The notes beneath the pieces were generated by a model, which was not told the origin of the DNA, ran no database searches, and saw nothing but the letters and a program-made list of their open reading frames with translations. The position numbers were made by a program, and so were the translations under genes. Shown here piece by piece: positions 1-10,800 of a stretch of 64,000 nt of DNA. The DNA lies in assembly GCA_037179385.1 (NCBI GenBank), contig CM074193.1:39464846-39528845 (forward strand), read 5' to 3'. Each line of letters begins with the position of its first letter. The stretch's first letter is position 1. This stretch comes from Holothuria scabra. Lineage: Eukaryota; Echinodermata; Holothuroidea; Aspidochirotida; Holothuriidae.

Positions 1-1080
1 TTAAACATGATTTCTTCAGATAGCAGTGACCGACACTTCTCATGCTTGGTATATAGGTTTGTCATGTTGAGAGGAAGAAGTCTATTGTTTTTGGCAGAGG
101 TCAAAGGTCATTTGAGGTCATCAGCGGTAAAAATGTGAAAACACCGAAAATGGCTTGTAAACATGGTATCTTCAGATAGGATTGCCCGACAATTTTCATA
201 CGTGATGTATAGATTTTTCATGTTGAGAGAAAGAAGCCTATTGCTTTTGGAAGAGGTCAAAGGTCATTTGAGGTCACCAGCGGTAAAATTGCGAAAACGC
301 CGAAAATGGCTTGTAAACATGATATCTTCAGACAGGATTGCCCGACAACTTTCATACTTGGTATATAGATTTGTCATGTTGAAAGGAAGAACCCTATTGT
401 TTTTGGTAGAGGTCAAAGGTCATTTGAGGTCATCAGCGGTAAAATTGCGAAAACACCAAAAATGGCTTGTAAACACGATATCTTCAAAAAGGAGTGACAG
501 ATACTCTTCATATTTGGTATATAGATTTGTCATGTCGAGAGAAAGAAGCCTATTGCTTTTGGTAGAATTCATTTGAGGTCACCAGCGGTAAAATTGGGAA
601 AATCCCGAAAATGGCTTTTAAACATGATTTCTTCAGATAGCAGTGACCGACACTTCTCATGCTTGGTATATAGGTTTGTCATGTTGAGAGGAAGAAGTCT
701 ATTGTTTTTGGCAGAGGTCAAAGGTCATTTGAGGTCATCAGCGGTAAAAATGTGAAAACACCGAAAATGGCTTGTAAAGATGGTATCTTCAGATAGGATT
801 GCCCGACAATTTTCATACGTGATGTATAGATTTTTCATGTTGAGAGAAAGAAGCCTATTGCTTTTGGAAGAGGTCAAGGTCATTTGAGGTCACCAGCGGT
901 AAAATTGCCAAAACTTCGAAAATGGCTTGTAAACACAATATCTCCAGAAAAGAGTAACAGATACTTTTCATATTTGGTATATATATTTGTCATGTTGAGA
1001 GAAAGAAGCCTATTGTTTTTGGTAGAGGTCAAAGGTCATTTGAGGTCACCAGGGGTAAAATTGCGAAAATTCTGTGCCTA
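1..1080 (+). repeat. Tandem array, 156-bp unit, 617-bp higher-order period
   Basis: About seven units follow one another. The landmark 'aaatggctt' recurs near 150, 306, 462, 611, 767 and 922, giving steps of 156, 156, 149, 156 and 155. Positions 1 onward are repeated almost exactly from 618, so four monomers form a 617-bp higher-order unit. Most units carry the core AGGTCAAAGGTCA (for example 98-110, 254-266, 410-422, 715-727, 1026-1038), followed by tttg and another GGTCA half-site. Because 156 is 3 x 52, open frames of up to 137 codons appear with a 52-residue period. I read these as a by-product of the period, not as genes. The unit is related to the core arrays of the composite elements at 10646, 26630 and 52456. 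Confidence 0.9.
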
Positions 1081-1183
1081 AAATGTAAAGAAAAATCTAT
1101 CAAGCACTGTCAATTTGAAAGCAGGTAAGGTATTTAATGGCAAGGAATCACTAAGCCTTTTGGCTTTCTGGTCTTCTTTCAGA

Positions 1184-3587
1184 TGGAGAGGGGCCCAAGA
1201 TTCCTAGTGGTATAATCACAACAACCAGTGGTTCGAACCTGCCATGCACTTATTCATAACACTAGATTTTGCATGTATTTTATAGGTAAACATTTCATTT
1301 GGAACCCTTTGAGCACAATTGGTTTGAAATGGTAGACATACCTTTCGAAAAGTGAAAAGAAAAAAAAAACTTTTTTAAGCATAGGAGTAGGAAGCGGGGG
1401 CTGGGGGAGAAAGCTCCCCCCCAGTGAAAAATGAGGGGCGGAAGCATGCTTCCGCTCCCCCACTTCCCGTGAGTCAGAAACCCCTTTTTTAATTTTCCAA
1501 ATCTCAAAAAACAGCAAAATTTCCGGCGCGCTTTGCTCGCCGCATTATGCAACATAAAGTGCGCTAGTTCTCACTAAACTTTTCTGAGCTCTGGACATAA
1601 CTTGAACAAAATCAGATATTTAAATTACCATTGTGACACCACATCATGAAGAGACACTGGCAGCTATGTTGCTATTTTTGTGACCTGTCTTTCATAACAT
1701 TCCAATTTTTCTACCATTAAAGTTCTTGATTTTGAAATATTTTGTCTAAAAGGACAACAAAATTTGGGAAACTTTTGAAATGTCATCGGGTCTGCAGGTC
1801 TGAGGGGTTGCGATTTTTCAAAATTTTGTATGCGCGCCAATTGAAGATAGTCTCTCGAGAAAGACCGTTCCAGGCAGGGAAGCTTTGGCCTACCGTAGTC
1901 AAATGTTCTCATACACACCTCATGCAGGACATCGAATCCAAAGTAGGGCTTGCAGTGACCTTCCGTATATCTTTGCCGCACCCGCACCAAGTTCAAACTA
2001 GTTTCAAGGATTGAATTTGTATCTGACTTTTGAAGGAATCGAATTCAGTCATAATTAGACACCAAATGATCTTGAACCAAGGAAGTCGGTCCAGCTTTAG
2101 TAAAGTTATGCTCAACCGACTGAAACTAAGATTAAAAATGTGGAAATAGAAGGTAAAAAATTTTCAAGTTGATATATTTAAAAAAAAAACATATCGGGTT
2201 CCGTCATTTCAAAAAATCCACAAAGGCGTAGGTTACGGGAAGAGGCGGATCCTGTTTGCCGTGAACTGAATATAAGTTCAAGTCCTATTTTGCCCGGCCG
2301 TATGTCAACACGGTCCGCTGCAGGCCAAACTGACTAGCTGCATGCTACCCCTTGCCCATAAATATATGTAAATGTCAGTGCCCTGAAAAAAGCACTTCCC
2401 CTGCTCTGGGAGAAGTGCAGCCCCCCTACCCCCACCTGAAAGGTCTACGCCTAGTAGCAAAAATGCCAGGTCTGAATTGCGATTTTCTATTGAAAAACCT
2501 GCCCCTGTCTAAAGCTATCGGCCATGTCATGACACCCAGTCTCCAGGGGCAGGAATTTCTGATGAGATTTTGTGCCAGAAAGATCAAAATTTTAATGCAT
2601 GGCTACTTTGTCGAGTGTCCCAACAAGCATTTCATCGGGAAAGGACTGATGGCTTTTACAAAATGTGGTCAGTGTATGGTTTTCAGTTTGGCACTAGTAC
2701 TGAGCTCAGAGGCTCATATTGGGACCAGAAAATTTAGTACACGAATTCCGATATTTTTTCGGAAGGGAAACCGTTCCCAGTCGCTAATAACAGCTCGACC
2801 ACCAAATTTTAAGTAAGCTTGTAGCGGTTTAGGATTTTTAGATAGCATGTAAGTTACTGCTAAGCCGAATTAAAGTTACAACTATTCCATATAACTTGAG
2901 AACCAACACACCCGCAGATGCCAGTGCCTATTAGAACCTATTACAAGAAATAAAACTTGGTGACATTCTCGCCCGTATATGTATTGTTAATCTTCCAGAT
3001 TTCGACGTTCCTCGATACAAAAATGATACTAGATGGGTTGAAGGGTATTATTCTTTTTTCAGAGATCAGAGTGACCCAGATTATACAATTTGGATCGGTA
3101 TCCAGCTCGAGTTACTCATTCGCAGTTAACGTTACGCACAAAACCGACGTAGCAGGGACATAAATAGTTCCTTGTTCGCGAAAAAGTGTCCTTTTTCTTT
3201 CCACATCTTTTTACCAATTTTAATCCCACGTACCCAAAATAACATTTAAATTTGTTTAATTTTTCATAAATTTAACATTACAGCGCATTTCAGATAATTA
3301 AAGTGCCTTTGGAACATGATTAGAGGCTGCAGCTGTAGTTTTAGTGCTGTTTGAGGAAAAGTTTACTTAAAACGTGGAAGTTGTGTGTCTAATTCACCTT
3401 CGCCAGATTTTGAATTTAAAGGGATATTTTTACTTATTTTTTCTTGATCCATAGGCCAAACGGATCGCTTGTGGTAATTGCATGGGTTATTATTTCATCT
3501 TTTTCCATCGATTCGTATTTTTTTCAATCAGACCCTCCGAAGTGCGTCACGAAGTAACAGGAAAAAGCAGGACAGATTTTGGTCTAT
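1184..3587 (+). mobile_element. Block A: truncated copy of the long-TIR element
   Basis: This stretch aligns along its whole length, at roughly 90% identity by eye, with 12723-15417 (block B). Shared landmarks are the G/C-rich hairpin around 1400-1460, the 'ttgcccggcc' segment near 2293, and the right end 'gacagattttggtctat'. The right end carries the same inverted terminal sequence as block B ('agtgcgtcacgaag' near 3540). The left 1.6 kb present in block B, including its left terminal repeat, is missing here, so block A is 5'-truncated. No transposase motif is visible. The short open frames inside are not preserved between the two copies and are probably not genes. Confidence 0.8.
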
Positions 3588-3789
3588 AATGAAGAAGGTC
3601 TACTTCACCCTTACCACACACTGACTGCGCTATGATAAGCCTGTAGGGCCTACTGAATGTCCTCAGAGAAGGTCTCCAATCTCCAGGCCTCCGAACCAGT
3701 ATTTCACGCTTAAAATAGAGAAAATGAAACCCAAGAACATAGGATTTCATGTATTCTAAAATCTTTAAAACTTACTGATTAGGAGTCTG

Positions 3790-3935
3790 TTTGCAGTTCC
3801 CTTTGAGACTTCCCATGGGGAATGTTTGCTTCCCATACAATTCCCATGGGGGAATCTTGAATTCCCATGGGATTCCCATGGGAAGTGCTGCACTTCCCGT
3901 GGGAATCTCATGGGTTTTTTGGTAAGGGTCTAGCC
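3790..3935. mobile_element. Cluster of CCATGG palindromes, end of a short-motif element
   Basis: Four CCATGG hexamers occur within 70 bp (3813, 3844, 3865, 3876), most of them extended to TTCCCATGGGAA-like palindromes, with degenerate copies on both sides. The right edge, 'catgggttttttggtaaggg', resembles the terminus of the element at 42504-43922 ('tgtgggttttttttataaggg'). I infer that the two are relatives whose internal palindromes have different sequences. The left limit is unclear. Confidence 0.55.
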
Positions 3936-4397
3936 CTTGGGTCAACTTTAATTTCACTTCCCAGCAGACACAGTACATCTCTCAATGAAGCCATATCACT
4001 ACCGATCGATCGTGTGCATCTTCAGAGTCCAGTGATGAATTTTTTGGAAGAGCTCAACTTCCTTTACCTGTTTACAGACAGTTACGGACGCACCTTACAA
4101 AAACTATGAATGTACATACAGCTTCTACGTCTGTACATACACAGTGTACGTAAGGAGTTTCCTAACCGGGGAAAGGTGTAATAACTATGGTGAAAGTGAT
4201 ATAGAAAGTCAGTTATACTTGGTGATTAGGGAGGTTATCACAGCTCATTTGGAGTTCAAGTTTATAATGATAATAGAAAACATGTAAGATGCTGTCAACA
4301 TGCAGTCACTATATAGTCACAGTCACAACTACACACAGTTATCATATAGAATATTATAAAATTTTCCTATTACAAGTTACAAAAAAGTATTTTTTCA
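3936..4397. other. Unassigned DNA upstream of the first visible exon
   Basis: I see no exon here. I looked for the expected DPY19L3 N-terminal exon (cytoplasmic tail and first membrane helix) in 1-4768 and did not find it, so it probably lies upstream of the window. Confidence 0.5.
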
Positions 4398-4399
4398 TA

Positions 4400-4732
4400 C
4401 ATAATGTAATGGTTGCGGTAAAAAAACACACTTGATTTCCTTCCTTGCCCAATTACACAGTTTGATGATTGACAGACATTAATACTCCATGCAAAGACAT
4501 TTAATCCAAGTCAAGAAACCCTAGCCACAGTATGCAGAGCACATAGAGGGGGTTTTGATTACAATCCTGCCCAAAGAACTGTGAAATTTTTTGCAACCTT
4601 AGTGGACTATGAGCTCGGTGAAGTGGTAATAATAGACCTCCAGCACTAGGTTTGGAAACTTGATATACCTCAGTTGAACATAGATTACTGAGGTTAGAAA
4701 ATCAACTTTTTTACCGCAATAGAAACAGCATG
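4400..4732. mobile_element. 333-bp MITE, TA target duplication (copy 1)
   Basis: The imperfect terminal inverted repeats contain 'tgcggtaaaaaa' on the left and 'ttttttaccgca' on the right. The outer ends read CAT..ATG and are flanked by TA at 4398-4399 and 4733-4734. The interior is almost identical to 14323-14654. TA duplication and this TIR layout fit a non-autonomous Tc1/mariner-type element. Its right end lies 36 bp before the exon 1 acceptor. Confidence 0.85.
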
Positions 4733-4768
4733 TACTATAAACTTATTTTTTACCTTTTTTTCTTTCAG

Positions 4769-4859
4769 GAAGTAGAAAGAGAGATTTCTTTCCGTACAGA
4801 AGCAGGTTTGTACTACTCCTACTACAAGCAGATGGTTAGTGCTCCTTCATTTGAGCAAG
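4769..4859 (+). CDS. DPY19L3 exon 1 of visible part
   Basis: Acceptor 'tttctttcag', donor 'caag|gtacag'. It encodes residues 1-30, beginning EVEREISFRTEAGLYYSYYK, and ends one base into a glycine codon. This is the conserved first luminal region that follows the first membrane helix in the family. The exon opens in the middle of the protein, so it is not the start of the gene. Confidence 0.93.
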
Positions 4860-7800
4860 GTACAGTTGTCTTACAAGCTATATATTTTTGGCACGCTTAT
4901 TTTCAAACATCCTTATGTTCCCATAGACCAATATTATGGCAGTCCTGTTTTCTGACAACATTCCAGCACCCTATTGTTCATACACCTTTCCATTCTAACA
5001 GTCCGGTGTTCTGATGACTGAGTTGTAGATGAGTAGTACACGGTACATAGTGGTGTTGGAATGTAGAGCTCTCGCCACTTTACAATGCTGCCAATTTAAA
5101 TATTACAACAGTTCGGGGCTGTGTCCATGTTTTTCAGAAAATGGTGTGAGACAGAGTGTCAGTTGAACAAGTATTGTTTTAAAACGGAATTACTCTATAA
5201 TAGTCTCATGAAACAGATAGATCTAGTACTGGCTTTTCACAAAATCTCAAGCATTTCAAGACTGATGACTTCCTGGCTAAAAAGCTGTGGAGTTCATTTT
5301 GTGCAACCACTTTACAAGAAAATAAATTGGTAATAAATTATAAATTCAGCTTTGCTACCTGTCTTTGAAAAAAAGTTGTTTTGTGTTTGTTTTGTTTAAT
5401 TTTTGAAATCGTGAATTAATTCCTTTTAACTTTTAAAGTAATAAATCTTTTTATTTTTTTTTTTAATATCATGAAAAGGCTGGTATGACCTCACACATGA
5501 CAATATTACTGAAAACTGGAGAACCATCAACGTCATACAAAGGTTCAATGTATTCCAGGAGATCTTTTTGGCAGTAGCTTATCAAAACTTGCCTTATGTT
5601 CAAGTGAGTTGACTTAATTACACATGCATGTTTTACATACTTTGGCTCACAATTCTTAAAACTCTGCCTTTCTTTAAATAAAAAAGGTGTGTTTGCTGCT
5701 TTTGACTTCCTGCCTTGTTTGCATTTTGTACATTAAATCTACATATTCATCACTTGTGTAAAGAAAATGAATTTCTTTTAATTTGGAGAATTAATTGGCC
5801 TAGTTATTGTTGTTCAAATCTTCACAGTAATTACAATTTTTCTATCCCCTCACATACAGCATTTCTTGCATGAAATATTGTCTGGTTTTATAGAAACAGC
5901 CCCACCTTCCATAAGATCAACTTCTCACAAATCAAAGAGCTCAGATTGTCTCCCCTAGTAAGTTTAGCGGCAGTCAGTATATTTGATACATCGATTGTTT
6001 TTGAACAGTAAGTTTTTGCTCCTTGCTTGCTCTTTTGCCCTCCACCATGCTAAATTGAAGAGTTTTTATTGAAGCATGATCTTCAACTTCACTTTGAACA
6101 TGAGGTCAAAAATTCACCCCCTTTTAAGCCTTTTGTAATGCAAAATTTATTTTTGCTTTCATTAAGTTTAGGCATTTTGGTTTTAAAGAGGCTCATTGAG
6201 TTGATATCTAAAACGTTATGAGAGTGAGAAAGGGTCACTACAACATGACGATGCTTATAGACAGCATAATAACTCAGGTTTCATATCCAATAGTTGCAGA
6301 AAAAGCTAAAATTTTGAATTTTGTAATGTCCTGACTTGTAACGGTTTTGTGCACAATTTGAAAAAGTGTCTGGTCACGAATTTTTGAAAACTGAATCGAA
6401 CCGTTAAGTGCTCACACATAAAACAGTTATTTGTTATTAGGATATGGGGATTGTATAAGATTGATCATTTGTAATTGGTATGTGAAGAAAACTTACCGGG
6501 TTTGGAAAAATTTGTGGAATTTCATGAACCAACTCAGCGAGCCCTTTCAAGCAGGCCCAAAGACCAATTAAAGAAAGCCCTATTTTTCAAGAGCACACGT
6601 TTGTGAACAAAAATGGAATTAAAAATTTCAAGAATTTTTGTGGGGAAAAATTATATACATTTTTGAAGTCTTTTTTTCTTTATCCTTATCAATTTGCAGG
6701 CTCTGTAATAATTGGATATACATTCTACTACGGACATAATTCTGCCTTATGATACAAAAGCTTCAAAATTAAATACGTCCTGTCTCATGACATATTCTGA
6801 TTTTACAGGATCATCTGTCACCCATTTTCTTCTATATTCATTCTGTGTTTGCCTTACACGGTGCTTACATCATGGTACTATTTATGCTGGGATGGCTTCT
6901 AAGCAATACATGGCTTGCTGGTTTACTAGCAACTGCATTTTATGTCTGCAACAGGTATTGTATGACTCCATCATCATATGCATATCATCCATCCAAAAGT
7001 AACCTACAGATTTCCATGTAACCATTTAACATATACTTATCCATAGTGACAGGTGTATCCAAAGGAGAGCAAATTTTGTTTCATTTAACATTGCTAACCA
7101 CACACATAGCAAGAAATATGTCAAAGAAGAACCACAATCTCTGGACAGACTATTTAAGCATAGTGCCACTGTGGTTGGCAGAAGCATATAGGAAACTTTG
7201 GCTAAGAATGCCTCAAATGCAGATTGCTAGAAATTGCAAAATTTTCAGGGAGTCTGGGGGTTTATACCCCCCCTCCCTCCCATGCCCTCCTTAAGAAGAC
7301 AAAATTCCTTGTTAAAAGAAAATATTAAAACAGTGCTCCTTATTAATACAATTTTGATCATAATCAGCTGTGCATTTTACTAACTTCACAAGGAAGATTT
7401 TTTGTCTTTCATTAATACTTTTTTGCAGTACTTGCTTCCTTCACTGAGTCCCATTACAGTTCCCACACAGCATCTAGAACGGTATCCTTTTAGACAATTG
7501 CTGTTATAAATTCTGTAATGGCATATGTGTAGGAGGGTTAATCCTATGTTTTGGTGACAGGATATACAAATCGAGATGGGAGTTTGCTGTGTGGGAATAG
7601 TCTTGGGACTTCACCTATATACTGTATTTCTCTGATATGGTGAATGCTCTTTCTTAAAGATGTTTTCAGACTTCCCTTTCTCCGTTAAAAATCATGCTGT
7701 CTCAAACATTCTATAGACCTTCACATACAACAGCAACATGGGTAATGCTTTTTTTCTTTACAAATTATGCATAAACAGCTCTCATTGCATTTTCATGGCT

Positions 7801-10800
7801 TTTTTCTTATTATTAAACATGATATAATGATCGAGTATCACTTGTATAAATGAGGCATTTGTGTGAAAGTGTGTAAACAAATCAAAAGAGTGTAGGTAAG
7901 TGATTCAGTGTTAATATTATTTACTTATGTTTGTTCTTAAGTTAGGGGTTTACATCCATGTACTGAAGAAAATGTCAGGAATTTTATGAAATTGATTGAC
8001 ATATTCCCTATTGATCCTTTTGTTACAGTATTGGCTGATTTGAACCTATTAACCTTTACCTATTATCTAGCTAACACATTCATTTTGATGTGTTGTTAAA
8101 TCCAAATCTAGTAAATCTCCATCTAACTTTTCTGAGTGTACAATTCTTCATTATGTTTATTACATAATGAAATAATTTAGAGTTAGTTTATGAGTTGAAA
8201 CCACAAATGTACAGTAAGTAGTAGGAACATATATTAATGTGTTATTGAAAAATACCAATCCCTCAAAATGTTTCATCTTCTGCAGTTTTTCATGTTTTTT
8301 TTTTTTAAATTTGCAGTGAATGTGCCATATTGCTATAGCAAGACAATGGTGTTTCTAGGTATATGTTTGAAGAAGACAAAGTGATTATTTTTGTCCATTT
8401 TGTGTCATGTTTTTCATGGTATTTAACAGCTTCTATGCTTTTAGGAATCTCACTCATCAGAGTAAACAGTTACATTTTGTGGATGTGAGCTTAAGAGAAC
8501 TTTCATCTGGAGAGGCTTAAGAGAACTTTCATCTGGAGAGGACCCTTCTCCACCTTTAATGAATAGACACAAGTTAATATGCAATGTCAATTACTTTAGC
8601 AATAGTTTTATTTAGTATATAAGCTGTTATCCACATAGTTCCCAGGCAGTTTTGCACCTCAAAATATGCATTTAATAGTTATATAGATTGCGCACTACAA
8701 ATTGTTCTTGACAACTAGTAATGGACTCTCATCCATAGATCTGAAAAAAGAATTAACCTGCTATATTTTTTTCTTATTTATGTTTTATGTATTTGCATAT
8801 TGTGCAAGTATTGGTTTTAAGAAATGAAAATATTTAGTTACAGATGACTTTTCTTTGACAGATATTCGTGTGTTTTCTCACTTCAGGTCACACACTACCA
8901 GAGTTGATTTCACTGTGCCTCTTAGGGAGAGCTTCTCCTTGCCGTTTCTCTATATGCAAATCTTGATGGTGACCTTCTATCTTAGACCATCTCGAAGACA
9001 TGAGGTGAGCATTTATCGGGTGCAGTTGGTGTAATACTTGAAAAAAGGGAGAACTGGGGGCAGCTTGAACAATGTCTTCTTCCTCCCATGAAAAAGTTTG
9101 CGATCTCTACCCGAAGCATTCTGAGGCTAACTTTTGCATATTTCACGTACAGCAACACTTTCCACAACCACCTACAATAATTTCACAACTTACAGAAGTT
9201 ATTTGACAATGCAGTATAATGTCATGAGCAAGTTATTGTAAAAGGAGTTTTGCATGTTTTTCTTGTTCATGACATTTGCACAGTGCAGACAGAAGAGGTT
9301 CCAGACAGTTAGTGTTTTATACTGCATTTAGGATAGTCAAGTTAAACTTCTTAAAGCAGCTCATTGACTTGCTTCATGAAATTCCACAAATTTTTCCAAA
9401 CCTGTTAAGTTTTCTTCACATATCAATGACGAATGGTCAATCTTACACAATTCCCATATCCTACAAACAAATAACTGTTTTATGTGTGAGTATGAACGGT
9501 TCAATGTGGTTTTCAAAATTCGTGACCATACACTTTTTCAAATAGTGCACAAAACTGTTACAAGTCAAGACTTAACAAAATTCAGATTTATAGCTTTTCC
9601 CATAACTACTGGATTTGAAACCGAACTTATTTCCCAAAGGAAACAGTGTCTCATTCCATTGTGGTCAAATTATGCACCAGGGTGGTCTATTACTGTGTCT
9701 ATTAAGATAAGCAAAAAACATTTGAGGAGTAATTTGTCAATGCAAACACCTCCCTTCCTCAGCCACTATGCAAAACATGCTTCATGGTGTACATTTGTAG
9801 TGCCCAACCCACTAACAGTGTGGGTAGAGCTTATGTTATACTGTAGAGGGACAAAATGACTGTCTTTCTCTTCAAAAGGTTTCAGCCTTTGTAATTGCCA
9901 GTGGATTTTTGTAAAATTTGCTGTACAGGTGTCTTACCATTTAGCAACATGATGAACCCTCAAAATTGGTACTTTTTGGCCATTTTGATCATTTTTGCCT
10001 CATCTTGGAGGAATTGTTAGCATGTAGGCCAATTTTTGTTATTGTCTGAGTCCACTCTGCACACACCATGGGTTCCCATTCAGCTTATTACTTATCCTTC
10101 AGTAATTTTAGTATCTATTAAACAGAGCTCTCCTTAATGTGTGTGTAATGAAACTTGCATTCAGTAGGGTCACTGTTCATCCATAGAATTGCTATTTGGC
10201 TCATCACCACAAGTTTGTTTCCCAGGAGTGATCAAGCTAGAGTGCTGGTGAAGAGGTATGATCTCTGCTCACACATGGCTTGCTAGAATTTAGAAAAATG
10301 ACATTTTTAAATGTACACCAATGAACATTTCCTATCAAATGGATGTTTTAGTAAAGTTTCTTCCAGTACTTTATTTGCTTCCAAGTTTCATGGAGGAGTG
10401 CAGCTTGGGAGGGAGAGAGAAAAAAGCTGATCTAAGGGAAGTGAAGGGAAGGGAGGGAGCGATTGAGCGGATCTACTATTTTGCAGACTGCAGACTGACT
10501 GGCATGTTGCAGACTAGGTGTTACAAACTCCAAAAGGCAGTAATAGATTAAATAATGCAAATTCCATCAAGGGACCCTTTCTTCAATGGATACGTAAATA
10601 AAAATCTGATCAAAATCTTCTCTTGTCCAAACCTTAGCAATTTATGGTTTCGATGATAAGAGAAACCAATGCAATCATGATGGCGTGTGTGTGTATGTGT
10701 GTGTGTATGTGTGCGTGTGCATGTGTGTGTGTTTGTGACACTTTGCTTGTTAACATTTTATCTCAAAGTAGGAATGACTGACAGTCTTCAAACTTGGTAC

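Noticed and set aside
163..1081. Three open frames of 60-137 codons with a repeated 52-residue unit
   Set aside because: They follow from a 156-bp tandem period that is a multiple of three. Related arrays with other periods have no frame, and no promoter or splice context is seen.
1225..1245. B-box-like 'ggttcgaacc' as a possible tRNA gene
   Set aside because: The A-box-like sequence upstream is too close and no cloverleaf can be formed. It is part of the block A repeat.
1664..2014. 110-codon minus-strand frame and overlapping plus frame in block A
   Set aside because: The block B copy carries frameshifts relative to it, so it is not maintained as protein.
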